DNA from: Cubamyces lactineus
Taxonomy: Eukaryota; Basidiomycota; Agaricomycetes; Polyporales; Polyporaceae
Length of the DNA stretch: 64,000 nt
Reading direction: 5' to 3'
NCBI GenBank assembly: GCA_022376465.1
Contig: JACDTU010000012.1
Location: forward strand, 620,001 to 684,000
Made by a program: the position numbers and the translations under genes. The notes beneath the pieces were generated by a model that was given only the letters and a program-made list of their open reading frames with translations, was not told where the DNA came from and did no database searches. Shown here in pieces: positions 52,761 through 64,000 of the stretch. Within the stretch, counting starts at the first letter, position 1. Each line of letters opens with the position of its first letter.

Positions 52761-53812
52761 CGTAGATTTATATGTTCTAGTACTGGTGGGGTTATCGCTG
52801 AAGAGAAATGTAGGACGGTGGCGGCCGTTCAGGCGACGTGGGCAGGTGAGGAGATTCCAGTACTCAAGAGGTAGATTCGCAGAGCGGGAAGCTTGGACGC
52901 TTTATATCGCGAGGTCAAGATATGAAGTAACAAAAGACTGTCCTGGTGCCGCTTAGGTAGATGGAGAGTCACTACCGCGTCCAGACTCAAGACTGCAAGA
53001 GCATACGGACGGTCCACGTCCTCATCAACTCCCCGACTCTCTCGCGCCCGCCGGCCCGGACACACACGATCACGTGCAGTCCCCACACGCGTCTCTTTGA
53101 ATTCGCTCTTCAATCTTGCACTCGAGGCACTGTGCAGCTTTCTGTCTATGGATTCGTAGCTGCCAGTGCAGGAAGAGAGAATGTTTGCACGCCCTCCCGA
53201 CATTGTAATCATTGTGGCAAATGAGTTTGACTTGAGTTCTTGAGTCGTCGAGTGGGTAGAGCAGCTAGCGCCCACTGGTGGCGTCGAAAAACATCAGGCT
53301 CATGTATACAAGCCCTTCGACTTCCTCGCGAGTAGCCATGACTTCCACAACGTTGCATGCATACGTTCCTTCTCCCCGTTCGAACGTTGGGCCCTCCCTG
53401 TACTGCGCTTTGCTATGCATCTAATTTTGATCTAGATCTCGACATCATTGCTTTGCGGTATCCCACGGGTAACGGCTATGCCCTACTTGCTCAAACTCTG
53501 ATTACCAAATGCTGAATACCCCGGCCGCTGGAGCACAAGCAAGGTACTTAGCTTGTACGGTATCCGCAACCGCTGCAGCGCGTCGCATGAGCCGGAGGCG
53601 GCTTGGGGCCTCGTTACCACCCTGACACACGGCCTCGGACATCTTCCAGTCCTTGTCCTCCGACTGTGAACTACACGTGGAGTCCTTGCTTCCTACTTAT
53701 CTAGCACAGGCCCCGCAGCGTCCTGCGGCTCCCGTACCCCTTCTGTCCGTCTGGCTTGCTCGCTCGCTTGGTCGCTGTCTGCTCTTGCCTCGTCGCTGAA
53801 GGTCGCCCTCGG
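52761..53812. other. Divergent promoter region, RGP1/TRK
   Basis: About 1 kb between divergent start codons. No gene seen. Confidence 0.5.
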
Positions 53813-56800
53813 ATGGCCATATCGGACACACTCTACTATGCCTATTCCCGCGTCCGTCAATTCATCGAGGAGGAGGCCAACTTCTTCCGGCTGCACCTCA
53901 TCTTCTTCACCTTCACGCCGCTCGTAGCCGCTGGCATATTCTACGCTGTCAATGGCGAGTTCCACATACGTGAGTACTCACGATCAACCCATACTGCGGA
54001 GGCAGAGGGCAACAGGAGGGGACTCTCGTGGGGAATCTGCCGCTTTGCTGTCATCTTGTGCCTGTCGAGGGTGTTAGCTGCCCGTTTGGAAATGGCAGAT
54101 GGTTGGCTGCACCGCTGTGGTTTGAATGGACCACAATGTGTCCTGCGGAAACGCTGGCGATGATCGCACGCCATGGGCGGTTGAGTGTTCATCTGAACTC
54201 GCTCACGAACTCGACAAACCGTCACTTCTCCCTGCAATGCACACGAGGCTAACTGCACTTTGGCAGCGTTCATTGATGCATTATTTGTGTGTTATTCCGC
54301 CTTAACGGTGACCGGTCTGTCTACAATCAACCTCAGTACATTGACCGTACTCCAACAAGTCATACTGGTGGTGCTCATGGCCATGGGCGATGTTGTAAGC
54401 CAAGTGTTGTACTGTTGCGATCATACAGCCTGATGACGGCTTTTCGTACTCCTTCAGACAATCATTGCCTGGATTATGGTCCTCGTCCGCATGCGCTACT
54501 TCCGTCAGCACATCATTGCGACGCACCGCAAGAAGACCGTCTTGCAGTCGATGCGCGATCGATTGTCGAAGATCGTGACGGGAGTAGGACACTCTATTCC
54601 TCACCGACATGTCGAAGATGGTGCCGAGAAGCACATGCACCATGGGAGTAACGGTATCCAGGCGTCGGATGGAATTGGAGCCGCTCTCGCAGGAGGTGCC
54701 GCCACAGGATTGGGTTTAGGTATCGCTCTGGGCAGGGATGACAGTTTACCTGAAGAGAATGCCGAAGAGGTGCAAGCCCAAGGGCAGGCAGCTCCGAACC
54801 AGTCACCATGGCGTGATTCAAATTCCAACATACGGATCGTTGTCGACTCGCCGGTACGGGCGTCGCCTTCGGACGAGGTTACGATGAACCCGGACTTTGA
54901 AGAGAGGGGGATCATCGCGGACGCGCAATCGTTCACATCTTCGCCGCGCTCAGCTGTTATACCTCTTCAGTCGCCGACTTCTATACAGAGCAACCACGTG
55001 CGCTTCCCCATGTATATGGAGGGCATAGGCGATGTCGGCACGATTAGACGGCGTCCAGGTCGGTGGTCGATCTGCTGTTCACTGTTCTTGGGTACCCTGA
55101 CACTCCACAAGGCGTACCCATCCCACGGCGACGAACAATCATCGTCCCGCCCAAGGTTGAATCATTGCCTTACGGCCAAGTCCCACTAGGTCAGCGTAAC
55201 AAGGACCAAGGGTTGGGTGGTTTCCCTGGGCCATGGACGCTGACAAAGCGGATTGCTCGGAAGCTCTTCCCAAGATTGTATGCTCGATTGGAGAAGTTCG
55301 GTGTGCGGGAACGCTCCCCGTCGAAAGACATGAAGTGGTTGAGCGACAGTCTGAAGGGCCTGGTCATCGGACGGAACTCGGAGTTCCATACTGAGGAGCT
55401 CACCGATGAACAGCTTGAAGAGCTCGGTGGTATCGAGTATGTTGATGTCACATTGTTCATTCATCATTTTGCTCATCGCGTCGCCCAGGTACCGAGCCCT
55501 ACGGATGCTCAGCTATATCGTTATCTTGGTAAGCTTCACAGCGAAAGCAGAGGATCGGTGACTCGTCTGATACCCTACCAGTACTTCATCGGCACGCAGA
55601 TGATCTCGTTCATACTCATCGCCCCATGGTTGTCGACAACTCACAGCTACGATGATGTCTTCGCGAGCCAACCCCGGCTGGTCAATAAGTCATGGTAAGT
55701 GATACAATTTATTTTCTCAAGGCATTTTGGCCCACAATCAACAGGTTTGCGCTCTTGTAAGTCTATCCTTGCATGATACAGCATGGGTATTGAAGCCTGC
55801 TCCAGTCAAGTTGTGGGAGCATATACTGGAGGCGGAATGAGTTTAGTAGATGCGTATGTATCGAGTGCTACCCTCTTGGTCTTCGTGTACTGACCTACCA
55901 TCTAGTGGGATGGTACCTTTCCAAACAGCCTATCTTCTTATATGTGGGTCTTGAGCGTTTCAGTGTCTTACTTGGAGTAGATTCTGACCTCCTGCGATAG
56001 TCGCTATGCTCTTCGTAATCCTCGCTGGCAACCATGGCATGGTGAGTTGGAGTAGTGCACTTCGGAATCGCTCGAATCATTGACATTTCGCTATCACAGC
56101 CTATCTTGTGAGTCGCGTAACACTGCTACAGTAAAGTACTAACCCTTCGACGCGGAAGTCTGCGCTTCGTGATGTACGCATATTGATCGTCTCACCCAGT
56201 CGCCGTCTGGCTGACGCTCACCTTACACAGCTGGGTATACAGCAAAGTAGTCAGACCAGGCTCGCGGAGGGATGCCGCGCTCGACTTCTTGCTCGACCAC
56301 CCGCGACGGTGAGTATGTGCGTATCAACGAGCCGTCTGCATGCATTGATGGCCATTCTCAGATGTTTCCTCTACCTGTTCCCGTCTCACGTCACCTGGTA
56401 CCTCGTCGCCGCGTTGGTATTCTTCACGTACGTTGTCCTCTTGGTATATCATGCGTACAAGACCTGACAATCCATGGTAGGGCTGTCGAGCTTGTGTGCT
56501 TCATTGTCTTCGATATCGGACTTGAAGTCACGGATTCGCTCTCTCCGGGCACGAGGGTGGTAGCGGGGCTGTTCCAGTCGTTCGCTGTTCGTGCATCGGG
56601 ATTCTCAATCGTGTCGCTTGCTTCCCTCGCCCCTTCATTCCAGTGCGTGTCTATTGCGCTTCATGCATGGAATGATGGAATTGACGTTTTATCAGGTTCC
56701 TATGTGTTATCATGATGTACATCGCTATCTACCCGGTGTGTATCACCTCAGTCTCCGAGTCGACAGTCGCAGCTAACAATCCTTAGGTCGCTCTGAGTAT

Positions 56801-57524
56801 CCGGTCAACCAATGTGTATGTTCTCGATTACATAGTCACCGTCTACTTAATCTCATCTACGTCTCACCCAGCTATGAAGAGAAGAGTCTTGGCGTGTTCG
56901 AGGCATCTCCAGAAGACGAGGACGAGGAACCCAACCTGGACGAGAAGCAACCGCGCCACGAGCGCATTGGCAAGTACTTCAGCTGGCATCTTCGCCGGCA
57001 GCTCGCATTTGATATCTGGTGGCTCGTCTTCGCGATACTGGCCATATGCATCATCGAGCGCACGAAGATCATGGATGACGAGAACGCGCCATGGTTCAAC
57101 ATCTTCCGTATAGGTAGCGTAGAGGCGTTATCCTCGCCGGTTTGCGTCGCCGATTACTCATAATCCTTTTGTCAGTCTTTGAGCTCGTGTCAGCTTTCGG
57201 TGGAATCGGCCTGACGTTGGGTATCCCGACCGAGAACTTCTCGTTTTCCGGCGCATTCGGGCCCGTCTCAAAGATCGTGGTCATCATCATTATGGTCCGC
57301 GGCAGACATCGTGGTCTGCCTGTTGCCATAGATAGAGCCAGTAAGTACTAAATGGTGCCTAATTGTCCTCCTTGCCAGCTCACAACTCATCCGCTCTGCC
57401 AGTTTTGCTCCCCGAAGACCTCAGGCCAGCAAACAAGGCCGAGGCACAAACCGATCAATCAAATATTCCTCCTGTCGAGGCACAAATTGTCAACATGTCT
57501 GAGAAGATGATGAACGCTGTTTAA
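53813..57524 (+). CDS. TRK-family potassium transporter
   Basis: ATG 53813 begins MAISDTLYYAYSRVRQFIEE, followed by a first membrane helix (LHLIFFTFTPLVAAGIFYAV). The early exons are 53813-53969, 54267-54394 and one from 54458; about a dozen short introns follow. All four selectivity-filter loops are present: ALTVTGLSTINLS, VGAYTGGGMSLVDAGMVPFQ, FAVRASGFSIVSL, and SAFGGIGLTLGIPT, with the filter glycines in place. The large cytoplasmic loop between the first and second repeats is disordered. A second-half motif ILFDIGL-like (VFDIGLEVTDSLSPGTRVVA) and the terminal RGRHRGLPVAIDRA match fungal Trk1/Trk2. The protein imports K+ across the plasma membrane and sets membrane potential. Intron 1 (297 nt) is unusually long. 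Confidence 0.92.
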
Positions 57525-57926
57525 TGTCGTTTCGCTACACTATACCTGATAACTTATACCCCACGTACTATTGATAGGAGACTTGCTGAGTGGATATGTA
57601 CTTACCATGATTAGATGTCACATAGATTTATATAAGCCTTTGCCACCGTTTTTTTTTCTTTTTGGATGCGAGCGGTGTCATTATGGGAATTTGCACGGTA
57701 ACCCTATCGCGCGGGCCAGCGGTTCCGGAGCCGGAACGTTCAGTATAGATTTGTAGCTGTTTGGCAAAGCCTTGGGAATTTAACATGTACAAATAGACGC
57801 ACGCGTCTGCGGCACAGTAGCATAGGCGCTCACTGCGTGCTAACCGCCTGAGCTGAGCCACCGTCTGTCCTTGGATCGCCATCCTTGTCTTGAACTCACC
57901 ATTGCATCTCACTACGACCATTCAAC
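57525..57926. other. Intergenic, about 400 bp
   Basis: It contains a T-rich tract near 57650 (likely the TRK 3' end) and the CSN7 promoter. Confidence 0.55.
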
Positions 57927-59133
57927 ATGGAGATAGGAACACAGCATGTGGCTAAGCTTGAGCCGTTTCTGCTGATGTCGAAAGCGGCCAAGGGAGCTGC
58001 TGCGGCTAAGCTTATACAAGACGCCACTTCTGCCCCTGGGGTTTTCGTCTTTGGAGAGTTACTCGAACAGCCAAATATCCAAGAGGTACGCCTGGTAGAT
58101 TCGAGGTATATGCTATCGTCGCTATACCTGAATGCAATCACCATACTCGTCCCAGCTGGCTGGGAATGAGCAACACTCCCGCTTCTACTCGCTACTCCAA
58201 CTGTTCGCGTACAGAACGTACGCGGACTACATACGTTGAGTTCGATCACCATGACGGAACAATCAGCACGTACACTGACACAGGACCAGAGCACAAGGAT
58301 TCATTACCCCCACTGAACGATGCTCAGATCGTCAAGCTCAAGCAGCTCTCCCTAGTCTCTCTTGCACAGGATAGTCGCGTATGTCCAAGGCCCGGGGACT
58401 CACAGAATGTCGTTGATCTGACTTGGGGACCAGATCTTACCTTATGATACGCTTCTCCGTGTCCTGGATATGCCAACTGTGCGAGATCTAGAGGACTTGA
58501 TCATCGACGCCATCTACCTCGACATCGTGCGAGGAAAGCTCGATCAGAAGGAGAGCCAGTTTGAAGTCGAGTACACCATGGGCCGCGACTTGGAACCCGG
58601 CAAACTAGAGCAACTACTTGCCTCTTTGCAGAACTGGTTCGTCTCAACCTCATTCTGTGTGTGTCGCAGCTGACTTGCTTGGGGGCGTAGGGCATCCACT
58701 ACTTCTTCCGTCCTTGCCACCCTCGACCAGAAGCTGACGGAGCTTTCCACTCGATCCATTACTGCCAAGAAAGAGAAAGAGCATTACGACAAGACGTATC
58801 AGGCTACTCTGAAGGAGGTTGCGGACAAGCAGAAAGAGGCTCGCAACGCGAACAAGTCGCATGGATTCACGGGACGTACGGGCGTTACTCCAGCCGGCTT
58901 GGCCGAGTTGGAACGCGAGAAAGCAAGACAGGCTCGGGAGAAAGGGAAGGAGAACGATGACGACAGGGATAGTATGGACGTTGACGAGCCCGCGGAAGGT
59001 TCGAAAGGCAAGGGCCGCAAGTGTGTGTCATTGCTTGCAAGTTCTTGATGTCAGACTGATCCATCGATGGCATAGTAGACCATCAACTTCCGATGCATCG
59101 CTTAGACAGCAACGAAAGCGTAACCGATTCTGA
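57927..59133 (+). CDS. csn7: COP9 signalosome subunit 7
   Basis: Six exons (57927-58085, 58156-58234, 58284-58378, 58434-58636, 58691-59020, then 59076 or 59079 to 59133) give about 306 aa. A helical N-terminus ([40 protein letters not shown]) leads to the PCI domain: [60 protein letters not shown], followed by a coiled coil and a Lys/Arg/Ser tail. This is the CSN7/PCI pattern with the winged-helix [10 protein letters not shown] core. CSN removes Nedd8 from cullins. The last intron ends in TAGTAG, two acceptors three bases apart that differ by one residue. Confidence 0.9.
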
Positions 59134-60106
59134 ACACGTCGCATTGCTCTCACATCTGTACTCTTTCGTTGTCTTCGCATATTTGCTTCTGTTCAGTTGT
59201 ATGAATAGCATCATTTCGCCGGTCGCTCAGGCTATCGTTTAAGACAAGAGCCGTTATACTGACTCATGATCCCAACTGTTACGCAGCTTACGACGTGGTC
59301 TGGTAAGAGGAAGTCGCTTTGGTTACTGTGGGCACAATATAAGATACTGACTCACATGACAGGTGTGCATATTCCTGATGATTTGAGTTGAGCCATATGC
59401 AGGTGACCATGGTTTTATGTCTTGTCGCGTCTCACTGCCCATAGCGTTTAAGTTTTAGATGGAGTAATAAACGATGTTACGCTGTCGTTTGTCCATACCT
59501 CATCGCCCGCAACCTTCGTCGCGAGCCGCTAGGCTCTACCGGCTCGGAGCGGCTTATCCCTCAACTCTTAATGCGCCGTCGAAGGGGTCATGCGGTTGCC
59601 CGTGAAGGCCTTTGCGGTTCCATCGCGAAGACCTGCGCCGCATAATGTCCAGCTTTCGAAGGGGCGGACTCGTATGCATTTACGAAGCGCATGATGCCGT
59701 GGGATATTATGGTGCCGATGGGAGAAGAAGACTTCTTAACCGTATGGTAGCCGACCAGGTGAGCTAGTGCGAACGGACCGTCGCAGATAGTGACTCGCTA
59801 ATCCGGAGGCAGTAGTGCATCTTTGCCCCAACCCGATGATGCTACTGTATGCGTCAAGTCCCTTCGACGTTCTGAGATCTGCTTGGCCAGGCCCGCGGAG
59901 TGCAAGTTCTTGTCATCTCAGTTTCGCCGTTATCGTCATCCTCCTACTCGTGATCGTACATGTCGCCTGAGCTGTAAGAAAATCTCGTCATTTATGCCAA
60001 TGCTACGGAACTCCGTCTAGAGATGGGTCCGAGAGCTCTGATGGATATAAAGGCAAGCTGAGGAACAAGTACGTCAGGCTCGACACCCGTTGTCTCCTCA
60101 GCTACC
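59134..60106. other. Intergenic, about 970 bp
   Basis: Between CSN7 and the carboxypeptidase. I see no open frame with a domain and no tRNA-like B box with a matching A box. Confidence 0.5.
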
Positions 60107-62684
60107 ATGTTATCTTTGAAGCTACTACTCGGCGCCGTGCTGTTTGCCGCGACCCGCGTATGTCTCGCTAGGTTCTCCGGAAGTGCCATGGAGGGCATGG
60201 AGACCGCTGAGAACATCCAACGCGAGCAGCTCGAACGTATGCGCAGTTTCATGGGTCCGCAAGTGACCTCCGAAGGTCACAGCACCAGGAGCACCAGCAA
60301 GATTGAAAGTCCCATTACTTTCGCGAACCCCAGAGCGAAGGAGTTCTTCGTGGACGGAACCTCAATCCCAGATGGTGAGTATGATATTCGGCATATCCTG
60401 CTTGAGACATATCTGCATCAGGCGCGTTCATACCTTGACGCTCCTCTAGTGAACTTCGACGCTGGACCTTCCTGGTCGGGACTTATGCCAATCTCTGGGC
60501 ACCCGAATGAAACTAGGAAGCTGTTCTTTTGGTGAGCGGTTTCGCCCAACGCACGAGACGTGAGGCCTGACGCGCATGTAGGTTTTGGCCTACAAACAAC
60601 ATATCGAACGTTAGGGATCTTCTCTTCTGGACGAACGGTCAGTCAGTATGTCCTCATGTTACCTGATCGCTCACTATTGACTTGCATAGGTGGACCGGGT
60701 TGCTCGTCTCTGGAGGGTTTCCTACAGGAAAACGGCCCAATCTGTATGTTGAAGATTCGACGAACAGTAGTACTGCGACTGACTGCTTCCTTCAGCCTGG
60801 TCTTGGGGTCAAGCCGAACCTACCCCGTATGTCATGTTGTGGTACTTCAGTTGCTCTGTGTCCTGCCTCACACTGTACTGTTCCAGGAACCCGTTCAGCT
60901 GGACTAATCTGTCCAATGTTTTGTGGGTCGAACAACCAGTCGGAGTATGTCCGATATCGCCATTGATCTATGTCTATCATTGGCTCACGTATTTTGCCAC
61001 AGACAGGCTTTTCGCAAGGTACCCCGAGCATCTCCAACGACGATGAGCTTGCAGCGCAAGTCGCCGGTTTCCTTGAACAGTTCCTGGAGGTTTTCGGTGA
61101 ACTCAAAGGCAGCAATTTCTGGGTTAGTGGAGAAAGCGTAAGTGTTTAGACGTGCTGCCAACCGGGAGGCGATGGAACTGATGATCTCCCGATCCCCCAT
61201 AGTATGCTGGCTTCTGTGAGTGAGACACAAATGTCGAGTGTTATATCATCTAATGGCTCACATCTTGTAGATGTACCATACATCGCGAACTACCTCTACG
61301 AGCACCCGAACAGGGATCTGCACCTGAAGGGCATTTGGATCGCCGATCCGTCCCTTACTTGGGGCCTCGTTCAACAGGAAATACCGGCTCTTCGCTTCGC
61401 TCAGGTCAGTTTGAAAGGGTATTCATGCGTGTAGCCGCTCTTTCTAATATGTGCAAAAGGCAAACAAGAACGTCTTCCCGTTCAACTCTAGCTTCTGGGC
61501 TCAACTGCAGAACATCTCCGACTCCTGCGGGTACACCAACTACCTGGACGAAGTCACATACCCTCCCAAAGGATTGTTACCCTTGCCGGTCGGCGCGACG
61601 TTCAACGAGACGACCCGTGCGGTGGGCGTCAAACCGGAGTGCAGAATTCACAGCCCTATCCAACGTGCGGTTGGCATGTGAGTTGGATGCCATCTTGGGG
61701 GTCTTACCAGAAACTAACGTGTAGCGCTAGCATCAATCCCGTCTTCGATGTTTATCGAGTTACGGATACGTTCCCGAACCTATGTTGGTATCTCCAGTTC
61801 AAACCTCGAGCATCAGATGCTTATCGTGTCGCATCCTCACAGGGAGTGTTCTGGGCTTCCCCCGATCAACCCAAGAATTCGTCTACTTCAACAGGCGAGT
61901 AGAATCTTCCCGTACGGCGAGCATACTCACTCATAGTTGACGAACACAGGACCGACGTGCGTGGGCTGTGTTATCTCTGACTACTAACTAATAAGGCCTA
62001 CATTCATTTGACAGGTTCAAGACGCCATCCACGCGCCGCACATTACCTGGGAAGCCTGCGGTGGACCCGTCTACATCAACCCTGCCACTGGGGGTCCAGG
62101 CAACGACCAGAGCGTGGCGTCAACCTTGAGCGTTCTTCCAAACGTCATTGAGAAGAGCGAACGCGTTGCTATCGTGCATGGCTTGGCGGTTCGTACTCTT
62201 ACCCTCGGATACCATCTCAGGTTGACGTAACATTGACGCCTTCCGCAGGACTTTATCCTTGTTGCAGAGGGCACTAGGATTGCAATCCAGTACGTATATT
62301 CCGACGACACTCGGTCGAAGTTTCGCTCATGACCTGCATAGAAATATGACCTGGAATGGGAAACAAGGCTTCCACAGCCCCATTGAGCCAGAAAGCTTCT
62401 TGGTCGACAACATGGGCGTCTTCGGCAACATGCACACTGAGCGTGGTCTTACCTGTACGTCTGAGATTCTTCCATTGCGACGAATGTGTGCTGACTTAGT
62501 GCGCTACGGAATAAAGTCGTAGAGTTCTACTACAGCGGCCATATGACGCCTCGTAAGCATCGCGGCCCAATATGTTCAAGGCTGCAAAAACCACGGCTGA
62601 CTTTCGTTGATAGAATTCGTCCCGTGGGCTGCTTTCCAGACGATCGCTTACGTTCTAGGAAAGCGTGATTCGCCGTCCGCTTAG
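60107..62684 (+). CDS. Secreted serine carboxypeptidase (peptidase S10)
   Basis: Many short exons, including 60107-60374, 60450-60531, 60582-60637, 61203-61215 (13 nt) and 61950-61956 (7 nt). The signal peptide is MLSLKLLLGAVLFAATRVC. S10 landmarks in order: [21 protein letters not shown] (oxyanion region), NVLWVEQPVGTGFSQG, VSGESYAGFYVPYIANYLYE (nucleophile Ser), WIADPSLTW, VNPVFDVYRVTDTFPNL region, DVQDAIHAPHITWEACGGPV, AIVHGLADFILVAEG (catalytic Asp) and VEFYYSGHMTPQFVPWAAFQ (catalytic His). The triad is complete, so it should be active. It removes C-terminal residues from peptides at acidic pH, outside the cell or in the vacuole. One intron (61895-61949) needs a GC donor. Confidence 0.92.
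61203..61215 (+). other. 13-nt exon next to the catalytic serine
   Basis: TATGCTGGCTTCT is flanked by CATAG and GTGAGT. It follows GES at the end of the previous exon and encodes Tyr-Ala-Gly-Phe plus one base, completing GESYAGFYVPYI. Confidence 0.85.
61950..61956 (+). other. 7-nt microexon in the carboxypeptidase gene
   Basis: GACCGAC lies between AACACAG and GTGCGT. It reads (Arg)-Thr-Asp so that the next exon starts VQDAIHAP. Joining the flanking exons directly would shift the frame. Confidence 0.8.
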
Positions 62685-62913
62685 GCTCTGCCCCGAGCGA
62701 ACGATGGAGGATGACCAGGCTAATAACGAGCACAAAGGCACGACGGGTTTGTGTATCACTGAAAGGACGTGTATCGATTGATTGCATTCATGGACGTTGA
62801 GTGAAGCCGAGTGGAGCCATCCGCCGTAACCCTCCCAAATAAGTTGGTGCACCCGAGTGTGTCGATCCTACAACTTGCTTGTGGGCGCAGTGCCATCGAT
62901 TTGATATGAGATC

Positions 62914-63401
62914 ATGTCTGAAGACAAGGGTAAGCGCGATCTGCCTGTATAATGACTGTGCCGCAGAGCTTACCCCGAAGAAGCGGGGGGCCATACCGCC
63001 GGAGAAGCCTACGGTTGGAATAGTTGACATCAGCTCGGCCGCTTCCGAGGGCAATGCGACCTACTCTATGTGCTTGGGATGCGCAAGGTATGCCCTAGAT
63101 CATTTGCAACGTCAGATGAGCTTAGCTCAATTTGAGCACAACGGATTCACATACTTGAAGTCTTCGATCTTGTCGAACTTCATCGACAGCACTGATGAAA
63201 CACAACGCAGAAGATCCAGTCAGATATCAGAATATTAGGGCACTCCAGACCGCACTCACTGATATCGTAACCTCTCGTTGTCGTCGGATTGATGGGGGCA
63301 CCGACCCTTACATCGTGTTTGGGGACGGGAATCGCAGCTATCATGCGGTGAATTTGCTCGAAAGCTACGTCTCTTGGTTCTTTCAGCAGTTTGTCATCTA
63401 G
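62914..63401 (+). CDS. Weak gene candidate near right edge
   Basis: A first exon of 16 nt (MSEDK) ends at GTAAGC 62930 and rejoins at 62967 in frame with ELTPKKRGAIPPEKPTVGIV and GNATYSMCLGC. Beyond the GTATGC donor at 63088 the continuation is ambiguous. One acceptor (63190) gives a stop at 63238; another frame stays open to 63401 with GNRSYHAVNLLESYVSWFF. No family recognised. Confidence 0.3.
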
Positions 63402-64000
63402 CTTCGCCAGTGCTATGAAGTGATCCTCTGTCAGGCCCGCCTACGAGACTAGACCGACAATGAGGTTACCGCACCTACGTGGAGGATCGTCATGTTGATG
63501 TAAATTGTCGGTAACCAGGTGAACGTCAGTACACACGTCGAAGTACCTGTTCCTCCTGAATATTAACGTGGCTTCAAGCTTGAAGCTTGGTGCGCGCTCT
63601 GCAATCACGGTAGATTCTAGAGAACTTCGGGCCTGTCTAGTAGTAGTAGTGCCTCGCTTATGCATGGTAGATCGAGATCAGCGTCTACGTTGCGCGGGTA
63701 TGATCAATCCCGAGCCGAAAAGTCTGACCAGATGGCCGTGCGAGACTCGCCATGGCTGTTCCTCACTGGCACATATTAATCAGCATTATGCGTATAATAT
63801 CCGCGACATATTCGAGCAACAGACACAGCACCAGCTTGGGCAGTGATCATGATCAAGGCTTATTATCGACCAGGCGGCCAGTAATTATACACAACATTTC
63901 GACAAGAACACAACGAAGGTATTTCAAAGAGTCGTGGTACCTATAAGTTCAGCTCACGCATACACTACGGTGGTCGTCTCGAGGCCGTATTCGAGTTGGA
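63402..64000. other. Right edge, no gene seen
   Basis: Short frames only. The window ends before any larger structure can be judged. Confidence 0.4.

Noticed and set aside
61895..61949. A frameshift or pseudogene interpretation of the carboxypeptidase gene
   Set aside because: A GC-AG intron plus a 7-nt exon restores the frame, and every catalytic residue is intact.
1..64000. tRNA genes, CRISPR arrays, rRNA and transposon ends
   Set aside because: I looked for paired A/B boxes, regular spaced repeats and terminal inverted or long direct repeats by eye and found none I could support; a covariance-model or repeat search would be needed to exclude weak ones.

Overview
This window looks like nuclear DNA of a filamentous basidiomycete, most likely an Agaricomycete. 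That is an inference from gene content and style: dense GC-rich genes on both strands, many 50-75 nt introns with branch-point-like CTAAC/CTGAC, CT-rich leaders, and proteins such as a CaM-kinase with a proline-rich insert, an SU(VAR)3-9-type methyltransferase and an HMG-box regulator. I see no bacterial, plasmid, phage, CRISPR or rRNA feature, and no convincing tRNA. I rebuilt exons by hand from splice signals and reading frame. Coordinates of multi-exon genes are gene spans from start codon to stop codon, and the exons are given in the text.

Layout, left to right: a GYF-domain adaptor (5' end off the window, +); a disordered nuclear-type protein, perhaps a Mediator tail subunit (-); a Vps38/UVRAG-type PI3-kinase subunit (+); a 1.9-kb gene-free stretch; a PUF/Pumilio RNA-binding protein (+); a Clr4/SU(VAR)3-9-like H3K9 methyltransferase (+); a CaMK-type kinase (-); about 3 kb with no gene I can defend; an HMG-box transcription factor (+); a class-1A-like dihydroorotate dehydrogenase (-); the TRAPP subunit Trs31 (-); a large BTB protein (+); SWC5 (-), divergent from a cullin-repeat-only protein (+); a small Mediator-9-like protein (+); a secreted or membrane Ser-rich protein (+); a large disordered protein (-); 2.7 kb without a clear gene; a PSP1-C protein (-); RGP1 (-); a TRK potassium transporter (+); COP9 subunit 7 (+); a secreted serine carboxypeptidase (+); and a weak gene candidate at the right edge.

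Functional themes are housekeeping. Membrane traffic is represented by Vps38/UVRAG, Trs31, RGP1 and a GYF protein. Chromatin and transcription are represented by the H3K9 methyltransferase, SWC5, HMG and possible Mediator subunits. Post-transcriptional control is represented by PUF and PSP1. Cullin-related regulation is represented by CSN7, the BTB protein and the cullin-like protein. There is no operon-like logic, and neighbours are mostly separate genes with convergent or divergent spacing of 200-500 bp.

The most unusual signal is in gene architecture, not gene content. Five exons of 7-13 nt and three GC-AG introns are needed to restore conserved protein motifs (chromodomain, SET domain, BTB domain, carboxypeptidase catalytic site, PUF repeat 3). 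Automatic gene callers would probably miss or break these genes. The other item of note is a protein that appears to keep only the N-terminal cullin repeats. I did not find a clearly new molecular system.
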